This document shows positions 16,292 through 23,063 of a DNA stretch of 45,339 nt, piece after piece. Source of the DNA: Candidatus Methylomirabilis sp. Lineage in GTDB: Bacteria > Methylomirabilota > Methylomirabilia > Methylomirabilales > JACPAU01. A model generated the notes under the pieces. That model searched no databases, was not told the origin of the DNA, and worked only from the letters and a program-made list of their open reading frames with translations. A program made the translations under genes and the position numbers. Position 1 is the first letter of the stretch. Every line of letters begins with the position of its first letter. Where the stretch lies: the NCBI GenBank assembly GCA_036000645.1, contig DASYVA010000215.1, positions 1 through 45,339 of the forward strand. Direction: 5' to 3'.

Positions 16292-17197
16292 GTGGACGCG
16301 CGAACGTTCCTCGAGAGCCTGACGAGCCTGCTGTACGCCTCTCCCCTTGTGCTGGCCGCGGTCATCGTCCTGGCGGGGATTGTCCTCCTGCTCCTCGGGT
16401 GGCGCCTCGGCCGCCGGCGGGCCGAGCCGCTCCTCCCGGATATGGGAGAGCCGGGCGCGCCCAGGGCGGGGGAGGTCCCCCTGAGCGTCCCGGAGCTCCT
16501 GACCCCCGATATGGGGGCGGTCCTCTCCACGATCGAGATTCCACGGGCCGCCCCGGAACCGGGGCAGGGCGTCCCCATCACCCCCGGCCGCGGGGTCATC
16601 CCCGGCGCGCCCGAGGGCTCGCCGCTCTTCCGGCCCTCCGAGCGGCCGGCCCGCCCTTACGCGGCAAAGGAGTCTCCCCCGCCTCCCGAACCCCCCCGCT
16701 GGCGCATGCGCCCGGAGGAGATCCGGGCCCACACCTTCCGCCGGCGGCTGCGCGGCTACGACCCGCGGGAGGTGTACGAGTACCTGGTGGCGGTCTCGGA
16801 CGAGCTGGGGGCCCTGCAGCGGCGGGGGGTGGAGTTCCGGCAGGAGAGCCAGCGGTTGCAGGCGGAGCTCAGCCGCTGGCGGGATCAGGCCGGAACGGTG
16901 CAGAACACGCTGGCCACGGCCCAGAAGCTGGCCGAGGAGATGATCGTGACGGCGCAGGAGGAGGCCGCCCGGGAGGCCGACCGGATCATTCGGGACGCCC
17001 TGGAGCGGCTGGCCCGCCTCCAGCAGGAGATCGGCCGTCTCGAGCAGGACCGGGGCAGGATCCAGGAGGAGATCCGGCGCGACGCCCTGGCCTTCGCCGC
17101 CGGCCTCCGGGAGCTGGAGGCCGAGGCGCTTCCCCTCCCGCGGGCGGGAGGTCCCCGGCCGCCCACGGGCGGACCTCAGGAGCCGGCGGGACCGTAG
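16292..17197 (+). CDS. Membrane-anchored DivIVA-like coiled-coil protein
   Basis: About 301 residues. An N-terminal membrane helix (VLAAVIVLAGIVLLLLGWRLG) is followed by a Pro/Gly-rich linker, then a DivIVA-type N-terminal motif, IRAHTFRRRLRGYDPREVYEYL, and a long coiled coil rich in Gln/Glu/Arg. DivIVA-like proteins sense curved membrane and organise cell-pole or septum proteins; here the motif sits in the middle of the chain behind a membrane anchor. I use GTG 16292, which follows AAGGAGG by three bases; an upstream GTG at 16265 is also possible. Its 3' end overlaps a small convergent gene by 22 bases. Confidence 0.72.
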   Translation: MDARTFLESLTSLLYASPLVLAAVIVLAGIVLLLLGWRLGRRRAEPLLPDMGEPGAPRAGEVPLSVPELLTPDMGAVLSTIEIPRAAPEPGQGVPITPGRGVIPGAPEGSPLFRPSERPARPYAAKESPPPPEPPRWRMRPEEIRAHTFRRRLRGYDPREVYEYLVAVSDELGALQRRGVEFRQESQRLQAELSRWRDQAGTVQNTLATAQKLAEEMIVTAQEEAAREADRIIRDALERLARLQQEIGRLEQDRGRIQEEIRRDALAFAAGLRELEAEALPLPRAGGPRPPTGGPQEPAGP

Positions 17198-17451
17198 CGG
17201 CGGAGCAGATCGGCGACCATCGCCTGGGTCTCGGCAATCTTCGCCTGGCGCAGCGGGGCCAGGTGCGGGCTTTCGGCCAGCTTCAACTCGATATTCTCCA
17301 GGATGGCCGCTTCGACCTCCCCGAGGAACTCGGCGATCTCCTCCGGGCCGGCCGGGCCGTAGCGTCCTCCCCGGACCGCCTCACAGAAGTCCTCCAGACT
17401 CATCGGGTCTTCCATCTGCAGGTCCCAGAAGGTCCGCGCCAGCCGGTCCAT
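17176..17451 (-). CDS. Small unknown protein (91 residues)
   Basis: Not recognised. An acidic helical protein (LEDFCEAVRGGRYGPAGPEEIAEFLGEVEAAI, LRQAKIAETQAMVADLLRRYG). I start it at ATG 17451, which has GGAGG just upstream; a longer frame up to 17550 would add Gly-rich residues that do not look coding. It is convergent with the DivIVA-like gene and divergent from phoB. Confidence 0.6.
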   Translation of the reverse strand: MDRLARTFWDLQMEDPMSLEDFCEAVRGGRYGPAGPEEIAEFLGEVEAAILENIELKLAESPHLAPLRQAKIAETQAMVADLLRRYGPAGS

Positions 17452-17603
17452 CCCGCCTCCGGAGCCCCCGTCGGCAGCGACCCTGCCCCGACGAGTTCCC
17501 GTCCCTGCACCTCCTGTAGTATGCCACCAGCAGAGGTGATTTTTCTGCAATTCTTTTCGCCCCCCACGGGGTACACTCTCAGAGGAGCGACGGAGAAATC
17601 CAG

Positions 17604-18293
17604 ATGGCCATCAAGGTGCTCGTGGTCGATGACGAGAAGGATATCGCAGCGCTGGTGCGCCACCACCTGGAGAGAGAGGGCTTTCAGTGCCTTCAGGCTG
17701 GCGATGGTCCCACCGCCCTCCGGCTCACCCGGCAACATCGCCCTGATCTGCTCATCCTCGATCTGATGCTTCCGGGCCTGGACGGCCTGGAGGTCTGCCG
17801 GCAGCTCCGCCGGGACGCGGGGACCGCGCGCGTTCCCATCCTCATGCTGACGGCCAAGGCGGAGGAGGTGGAGCGCGTGGTGGGGCTGGAGGTCGGGGCG
17901 GATGATTACGTGGTGAAACCCTTCAGCCCGCGCGAGCTGGTCGCGCGGGTCAAGGCCATTCTCCGCCGGGCGCAAGGGCCGCCCGGCCCGGCGGTGAGGC
18001 GGATCGGCGAGCTCGAGGTCAATGAGGCCGGCTATCAGGTGGCGGTCAAGGGGAAATCGGTCGAGCTGACCCTCAAGGAGTTCGGCCTCCTCCGCGCGCT
18101 CCTGCGGGCCAATGGCCGGGCCCTGAACCGGGAGCAGCTCCTCGAGGGGGTGTGGGGGTATCCCGACGCCACGGGGGTCGAGTCGCGGACGGTGGATGCC
18201 CACGTCCGCCGCCTCCGGGAGAAGCTGGGCTCCGAGGCCAGGCGGATCGTGACCGTGAAGGGCGTGGGGTACCGGCTCAACGTGGAGGAATGA
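17604..18293 (+). CDS. phoB: Phosphate-regulon response regulator PhoB
   Basis: A 229-residue OmpR/PhoB-type response regulator. The receiver domain has acidic pocket DDE (9-11), phosphoacceptor D53 (LILDLMLPGLDGLE) and K105 (YVVKPFSPREL). The C-terminal winged helix shows VELTLKEFGLLRALLRANGRALNREQLLEGVWG and RTVDAHVRRLREKLG with VKGVGYRL. The PhoB rather than generic assignment rests on the coupled PhoR-like kinase and the pst genes downstream, plus Pho-box-like repeats at 21483-21522 and 21992-22031. Confidence 0.9.
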   Translation: MAIKVLVVDDEKDIAALVRHHLEREGFQCLQAGDGPTALRLTRQHRPDLLILDLMLPGLDGLEVCRQLRRDAGTARVPILMLTAKAEEVERVVGLEVGADDYVVKPFSPRELVARVKAILRRAQGPPGPAVRRIGELEVNEAGYQVAVKGKSVELTLKEFGLLRALLRANGRALNREQLLEGVWGYPDATGVESRTVDAHVRRLREKLGSEARRIVTVKGVGYRLNVEE

Positions 18294-20104
18294 TGGGGAG
18301 GGTAAGCGAGGCGCTCCGGTCGAGGCTGGCACTTCGCCTGACCCTTGGCCTGCTCCTCGTCACCGCGCTCGGAATGGCGGTGATGGGGGTGTACATCGCC
18401 CGCGTCCTCGAGAGGCACTCGGTGGAGCGCCTCACGGCCGGATTGGTGACGCAGGCCAGGCTCATCCACGACGCCATCGCCCCCGCTCTCCTGCGGGGGG
18501 GCCCGCCGGAGCGGGTGCAGGAGCTGGCCGAGAAGTATGCGGTGAAGCTCGGGGCGCGGGTGACGGTGATCGCCAAGGACGGGAGGGTTCTCGGGGATTC
18601 GGAGCGGGATCCGGAAGGGGTCCGGCGGATGGAGAACCACGCCGCGCGGCCCGAGGTCAAGGCGGCGCTCGCGGGGAGCGTCGGAAGCCACCTGCGGAGG
18701 AGCCGCACGCTCGACGTCGAGATGCTCTACGCAGCCATTCCCCTCAGCGACGGGGCCAGCGTCAAGGGGGTGCTCCGCTTCGCCCTCCCCATGACCGAGG
18801 TGGCCAAGACGGTCAGATCGGTGCGCCGCACCGTAGCGGTCGGGGCGCTGCTCGCCTTCGGGGTGGCCCTCGCGGTAGGGCTCTTCATCAGCCGGCGGGT
18901 GACGCGGCCGGTGACGGAGATGCAGGCCGCCGCCCGCCGGATGGCCGAAGGGGACTTCGACCGGAAGGTGCCAGCCGCCGGCAAGGACGAGATCGCCGAG
19001 CTCGGCCAGGCGCTGAACGCCATGGCGATGCGCCTGAAGGAGAAGATGCAGGACCTGGACGGCGAACGGGCCAAGCTTGCGGCGATCCTCGACAGCATGG
19101 TGGAGGGGGTCATCGCCATCGATTCCCGGGGACGCGTCCTCCTCCTGAACCCCGGCGCCCGCGCAATCTTCGATCTCCAGGGGCAGACCGTGACAGGACG
19201 GCCCCTCCTGGAGGTGATCCGGCAGAAAGAGCTCTTCGACCTCGTCCAAGGCTGCCAGACCTGCGGCGCGGGAGAGACGTGCCGGCGCGAGGTGGAGCTG
19301 GGCCCGCCGATCGGTCGGATCCTGGAGGCCCATGCGTTCCCGGTGCGCATCGACATCGCGGGAATGGGGACCCTCCTGGTCCTTCACGACATCACCGAGC
19401 TTCGTCGCCTCGAGCGGGTGCGGACGGAGTTCGTCGCGAACGTCTCCCACGAACTGCGCACGCCCCTCACCTCCATCAGGGGCTATCTGGAGACGCTCCT
19501 CGATGGGGCCCTGGAGGAGGCCGCGAATGCGCGGCGCTTCCTGGAGGTGGCCCATACCCATGCCGAGCGCCTCGGGCGGCTGATCGACGACCTCCTCCAG
19601 CTCTCGGATCTTGAGACCGGCAAGGTGATCCTCAAGCCCGCCCCGCTCGGCCTCCGCGACGTGGCCGGCGCGGTGGTGGCCATGTTCGAGAACCAGGCCG
19701 CCGCCAAGACCCTTGCCCTCCTGAATCAGGTCCTCCCGGACCTCGATGTACAGGCGGACCGGGACCGCCTCTCCCAGATCTTCGTGAACCTGGTGGACAA
19801 TGCGGTGAAGTACACGCCGGAAGGCGGCCAGATCACGCTGAGCGCAACGCGGAGGCCGAGCGATTTCGTCGAGATCCAGGTTGGCGACACCGGAATCGGG
19901 ATCCCCTCGACCGATCTGCCGCGGATCACGGAGCGCTTCTATCGGGTGGACAAGACCCGCTCCCGGGAGATGGGCGGGACCGGTCTCGGACTGGCGATCG
20001 TCAAGCACCTCGTCCAGGCCCACGGCGGGGAGCTCTGGATCGAGAGCCGGCTGAACCGGGGCACCACCGTCCATTTCACCCTCCCGGCCGCACAGGAGCG
20101 CTGA
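18290..20104 (+). CDS. phoR: Sensor histidine kinase PhoR
   Basis: A 604-residue membrane kinase whose ATG overlaps the phoB stop (ATGA). Domain order: TM1 (about 16-38), extracytoplasmic sensor of about 140 residues, TM2 (about 182-204), HAMP (VTRPVTEMQAAARRMAEGDF), PAS (LAAILDSMVEGVIAIDSRGRVLLLNPGA), HisKA with H387 in NVSHELRTPLTS, and HATPase_c (FVNLVDNAVKYTPEGG, GDTGIGIP, GGTGLGLAIVKHLVQAHGG). The PAS domain carries a C-x2-C-x5-C cluster (C322, C325, C331). A periplasmic loop this large is unlike E. coli PhoR, whose periplasmic part is minimal, and is more like Bacillus PhoR. Confidence 0.9.
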   Translation: MMGRVSEALRSRLALRLTLGLLLVTALGMAVMGVYIARVLERHSVERLTAGLVTQARLIHDAIAPALLRGGPPERVQELAEKYAVKLGARVTVIAKDGRVLGDSERDPEGVRRMENHAARPEVKAALAGSVGSHLRRSRTLDVEMLYAAIPLSDGASVKGVLRFALPMTEVAKTVRSVRRTVAVGALLAFGVALAVGLFISRRVTRPVTEMQAAARRMAEGDFDRKVPAAGKDEIAELGQALNAMAMRLKEKMQDLDGERAKLAAILDSMVEGVIAIDSRGRVLLLNPGARAIFDLQGQTVTGRPLLEVIRQKELFDLVQGCQTCGAGETCRREVELGPPIGRILEAHAFPVRIDIAGMGTLLVLHDITELRRLERVRTEFVANVSHELRTPLTSIRGYLETLLDGALEEAANARRFLEVAHTHAERLGRLIDDLLQLSDLETGKVILKPAPLGLRDVAGAVVAMFENQAAAKTLALLNQVLPDLDVQADRDRLSQIFVNLVDNAVKYTPEGGQITLSATRRPSDFVEIQVGDTGIGIPSTDLPRITERFYRVDKTRSREMGGTGLGLAIVKHLVQAHGGELWIESRLNRGTTVHFTLPAAQER

Positions 20105-20105
20105 C

Positions 20106-20528
20106 ATGGACCGGAAGAAGGTGCTCTTCGTCTGCACGGGCAATTCCGCCCGCAGCCAGATGGCCGAGGGATTCTTGCGAGCCTACGGCGAGGGACGGGT
20201 CGAGGCCCTGAGCGCCGGTATCGAGCCGAGGGGCCTGAACCCGGCTGCGGTGGAGGTCATGCGCGAGAAAGGCGTCGATATCTCCTCCCACCGGTCGAAG
20301 GCGTTCTCCGAAGACCTCGCCCGCGCCATGGACTACGTGATCACGGTATGCGGAAACGCCGAGGAACGCTGCCCGCTGCTCCCGCCTGACGTGAAGCACC
20401 TCCACTGGCCCCTCGACGACCCGGCGCGGGCCAGGGGCTCGCGAGACGAGGTCCTCGCGGTCTTCCGCCGATCCCGTGACGAGATCGAGGAACGGATGCG
20501 CGACCTCCTCCCGGAGCTGTTGGCCTGA
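20106..20528 (+). CDS. arsC: Arsenate reductase, thioredoxin-linked ArsC
   Basis: A 140-residue low-molecular-weight phosphatase-fold protein. P-loop CTGNSARSQMAEG with C10, and the redox pair C82 and C89 (VCGNAEERC) sit at the same positions as in the Staphylococcus aureus plasmid ArsC, which supports arsenate reduction rather than tyrosine phosphatase activity. It lies one base after phoR. Arsenate enters through phosphate transporters, so placement in a phosphate operon makes sense. No arsB or Acr3 is adjacent; the next gene is an exchanger-like protein. Confidence 0.9.
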   Translation: MDRKKVLFVCTGNSARSQMAEGFLRAYGEGRVEALSAGIEPRGLNPAAVEVMREKGVDISSHRSKAFSEDLARAMDYVITVCGNAEERCPLLPPDVKHLHWPLDDPARARGSRDEVLAVFRRSRDEIEERMRDLLPELLA

Positions 20529-20529
20529 G

Positions 20530-21465
20530 ATGCTGCTCGGCGCGCTGTTGCTGGTCGCCGGCCTCGCCCTCGTGCTGTGGGGGGCGGAGCGGTTCACGGA
20601 CGGCGCGATCGCGAGTGCGGCGCGCTTCGGGTTGAGTCCATTTTTCGTCGGCGCCGTGCTCTCCGGCTTCGAGCCCGAGAACCTGGTCACCGGCCTGGTG
20701 GCGGCGGTGCAGGGGCTTCCCCAGGTGGCGCTCGGGACGGTCATCGGGGCCGCCATCTTCATGCTGACCGGGGGGCTGGGTCTGGCGTTGCTCCTCGTTC
20801 CCATGGAGGTGCGGATCCCACCAGCGGCCGCGATGGCCATGGCAGCGAGTCTCGTGCCGTTTGCCGTGGTGCTGTGGAATGATGGGACGGTCAGCCGGGG
20901 AGAGGGGGCCCTCCTCCTCGCCACAGGCGTCGGCCTCATCGTGTGGCTCTCCAGGCGCTCTCGGCTGCCCGTCGGCACCGCCGACCCGGCCGACCCCTCC
21001 CGTGCCCTGCACCGTGCCCGGGCGCTGGGCCTGCTGGCGGGAGGGGCCGCGGTGATGCTCGTGGGAGCCGAGCTCCTGGTCCGGGGCGTCACCATGCTGA
21101 TCGCCACCCTCCGCCTCTCCGAAACCTTCCTCGGCATGATCGTGGTGGGAATGGGGGAGAGTGTCGAGGAGGCCGCGCGGATGGTCACCCCGGCCCGGCG
21201 GGGGCACCCCGAGCTGGCGTGGGGGAACGTCGTGGGCACCGTGGTGATCCTTCTGGCCTTGAACCTGGGCGCCATCGCGCTCGTCCGCCCTCTGTCAGCG
21301 GATCCGCTGATCTTACGCCTCCATGCGCCCTACCTCATGGGATGCACGCTCCTGGTCGCGTCCGGGCTCCTCTGGGCGCGGAGGCTCGGGAGGGGAATGG
21401 GGGGGCTCCTGGTCGGCCTCTATCTCCTCTACCTCGGCCTGAACCTGCCCCACATCTTCCAGTAA
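20530..21465 (+). CDS. Divergent Ca2+/cation exchanger-family membrane protein
   Basis: A 311-residue protein with about ten hydrophobic helices and two related halves, as in the CaCA (Na+/Ca2+ exchanger) family. The two alpha-repeat regions are GFEPENLVTGLVAAVQGLPQVALGTVIGAAI (acidic residues E48, E50) and GMGESVEEAARM (E210, E213, E214) followed by AWGNVVGTVVILLALNLG. The canonical GTSxPEL and GSNxxN signatures are altered, so ion specificity may differ. It begins one base after arsC. The ATG at 20530 is chosen because it follows the arsC stop directly. Confidence 0.75.
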   Translation: MLLGALLLVAGLALVLWGAERFTDGAIASAARFGLSPFFVGAVLSGFEPENLVTGLVAAVQGLPQVALGTVIGAAIFMLTGGLGLALLLVPMEVRIPPAAAMAMAASLVPFAVVLWNDGTVSRGEGALLLATGVGLIVWLSRRSRLPVGTADPADPSRALHRARALGLLAGGAAVMLVGAELLVRGVTMLIATLRLSETFLGMIVVGMGESVEEAARMVTPARRGHPELAWGNVVGTVVILLALNLGAIALVRPLSADPLILRLHAPYLMGCTLLVASGLLWARRLGRGMGGLLVGLYLLYLGLNLPHIFQ

Positions 21466-21482
21466 CCGCCTCCCTCCTCTCG

Positions 21483-21522
21483 CGTTACCCACAATTTACC
21501 TTCCCGTGCTTGGTTCGTCATC
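21483..21522 (+). promoter_or_regulatory. Candidate Pho box upstream of mgsA
   Basis: Four 7-base units at exact 11-base steps: CGTTACC (21483), ATTTACC (21494), CGTGCTT (21505) and CGTCATC (21516). This matches the PhoB-binding layout of CTGTCAT-like direct repeats separated by four bases. Three units fit well and one (CGTGCTT) poorly. It lies about 60 bases before the mgsA start. Confidence 0.5.
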
Positions 21523-21584
21523 CCGGGGGGCGATCCTCCCGGGTGAGGTGGATGATCGCGCACGGCTCGGGGAAAGGAGGCAAG

Positions 21585-22007
21585 ATGCCCGACGAACAGG
21601 AATGGGGGTGGCGCCGGTGGCGGGTCGCTCTCATCGCGCACGACGCGAAGAAATCCGACCTGGTGGCCTTCGTCCGGCGGCACCGGAGAGCATTTGCCGA
21701 CTGGAGCCTGCTCGCCACCGAGGCGACGGCGGCCCTCCTGCGGCAGCAGGTCGGGCTGAAGGTCCGGGAAGTCCTCCCCGGCCCCCGCGGGGGCGACCTC
21801 GCGATCGGGGCCGAGATCGCCGCGGGGGAGGTCGATGCCCTGATCTTCCTCCGGGACCCGCTCACGGCCCAGCCACACGAGCCGGACATCACAGCGCTCC
21901 TGCGGGTGGCGGACGTCCATAACATCGCGGTGGCCACGAACCTGGCGAGCGCCGGGTGCCTAGTCAGGGCTCTTGCCCCGGAAGCGGGGATTGTTACACG
22001 CTCGTAA
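21585..22007 (+). CDS. mgsA: Methylglyoxal synthase
   Basis: A 140-residue enzyme converting dihydroxyacetone phosphate to methylglyoxal and phosphate. It has RVALIAHDAKKSDLVAFV, RGGDLAIGAEIAAGEVDALIFLRDPLTAQPHEPDITALLRVADVHNIAVATN, with D71 at the position of the E. coli catalytic aspartate, and D91. The phosphate-binding loop is ATEATA where E. coli has GTTG, a variation. AAGGAGG lies five bases upstream of the ATG. The enzyme family is inhibited by phosphate, and this copy sits between the phoBR operon and pstS with a Pho-box-like element before it. The stop codon lies inside the pstS Pho box. Confidence 0.9.
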   Translation: MPDEQEWGWRRWRVALIAHDAKKSDLVAFVRRHRRAFADWSLLATEATAALLRQQVGLKVREVLPGPRGGDLAIGAEIAAGEVDALIFLRDPLTAQPHEPDITALLRVADVHNIAVATNLASAGCLVRALAPEAGIVTRS

Positions 22008-22031
22008 CACAACCGTCACGGCTCTGTAACA
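21992..22031 (+). promoter_or_regulatory. Pho box (PhoB-binding repeats) upstream of pstS
   Basis: Four 7-base direct repeats at exact 11-base steps: TGTTACA (21992), CGTAACA (22003), CGTCACG (22014) and TGTAACA (22025). This is two tandem Pho-box half-site pairs of the CTGTNAY type, ending about 45 bases before the pstS start. It overlaps the last codons of mgsA. Confidence 0.8.
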
Positions 22032-22074
22032 TCGGTCGGGGATCATGGAACCGAACAACGAGAGGAGAGACCAG

Positions 22075-23061
22075 ATGCAACTGAAGAGGCGCGGACTGGC
22101 GGGAGGAATAGCCCTGGCGATGACCGTGGCCCTGGCGGGCCTCGGGGGTGCCCAGGATGCGTTGAGGGTGGACCCGGGGCTCCAACCCTATAAGGCGGTG
22201 AGCGGCGTCTCGGGGAACCTTTCCAGCATCGGCTCGGACACGCTGAACAACCTCATGACCCTGTGGGCCGAGACCTTCTCCAGGTTCTACCCGAACGTGA
22301 GGATCCAGATCGAGGGAAAGGGGTCCAGCACGGCCCCGCCGGCCCTGATCTCGGGGACGGCCCAGCTCGGCCCCATGTCCCGCCCGATGAAGGGGTCGGA
22401 GATCGACGCCTTCGAGAAGCGGTACGGCTACAAGCCGACCCCCGTCCGGACGTCGGTGGACGCCCTGGCCGTTTTCGTGAACAAGGACAACCCGATCCGA
22501 TGCCTCACGATGGCCCAGGTGGACGCGATCTTCTCCAAGTCCCGCCGCTACGGCTACAAGGAGGACATCAAGACCTGGGGTCAGCTCGGGCTCACCGGGG
22601 ACTGGGCGAACCGGCCGCTCAGCCTCTACGGGCGCAACTCGGCCTCCGGCACCTACGGCTTCTTCAAGGAGCACGCCCTGAAGAACGGCGACTACAAGGA
22701 TGAGGTGAAGGAGCAGCCCGGCTCGGCCTCGGTCGTGCAGGGCGTGACCGTGGACCGTTACGCCATCGGGTACAGCGGGATCGGCTACGCCACCTCCGGC
22801 GTCCGGGCGGTGCCCCTCGCGGAGAAGGAAGGGGCCCGCTGCCAGGAGGCGACGCCGGACAACGCCTACGCCGGCACCTATCCCATGGCGCGGTTCCTGT
22901 ACGTGTACACCAACCGGGCCCCCGGGAAGGGGCTCGACCCCTTGACCCGGGAGTTCGTGAAGCTGGTCCTGTCGAAGGAAGGGCAGGAGGTCGTGGTCAA
23001 GGATGGCTACTTCCCGATCCCGGCCAGCATCGCCCGGGAAGAGCTGAGCAAGCTCCTGTAG
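22075..23061 (+). CDS. pstS: Phosphate ABC transporter substrate-binding protein PstS
   Basis: A 328-residue periplasmic phosphate-binding protein. I choose ATG 22075, preceded by GAGGAGAG, over ATG 22045, because it gives a clean signal peptide ([23 protein letters not shown]). Ligand-binding stretches of the PstS fold are visible: [56 protein letters not shown] and [19 protein letters not shown]. It opens the pst operon behind a Pho box. Confidence 0.93.
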   Translation: MQLKRRGLAGGIALAMTVALAGLGGAQDALRVDPGLQPYKAVSGVSGNLSSIGSDTLNNLMTLWAETFSRFYPNVRIQIEGKGSSTAPPALISGTAQLGPMSRPMKGSEIDAFEKRYGYKPTPVRTSVDALAVFVNKDNPIRCLTMAQVDAIFSKSRRYGYKEDIKTWGQLGLTGDWANRPLSLYGRNSASGTYGFFKEHALKNGDYKDEVKEQPGSASVVQGVTVDRYAIGYSGIGYATSGVRAVPLAEKEGARCQEATPDNAYAGTYPMARFLYVYTNRAPGKGLDPLTREFVKLVLSKEGQEVVVKDGYFPIPASIAREELSKLL

Positions 23062-23063
23062 CG

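Noticed and set aside
17515-17603. Pho box upstream of phoB
   Set aside because: Only two loosely matching units (GGTGAT and TGCAAT about 11 bases apart); below what I would accept given the clear boxes before pstS and mgsA.
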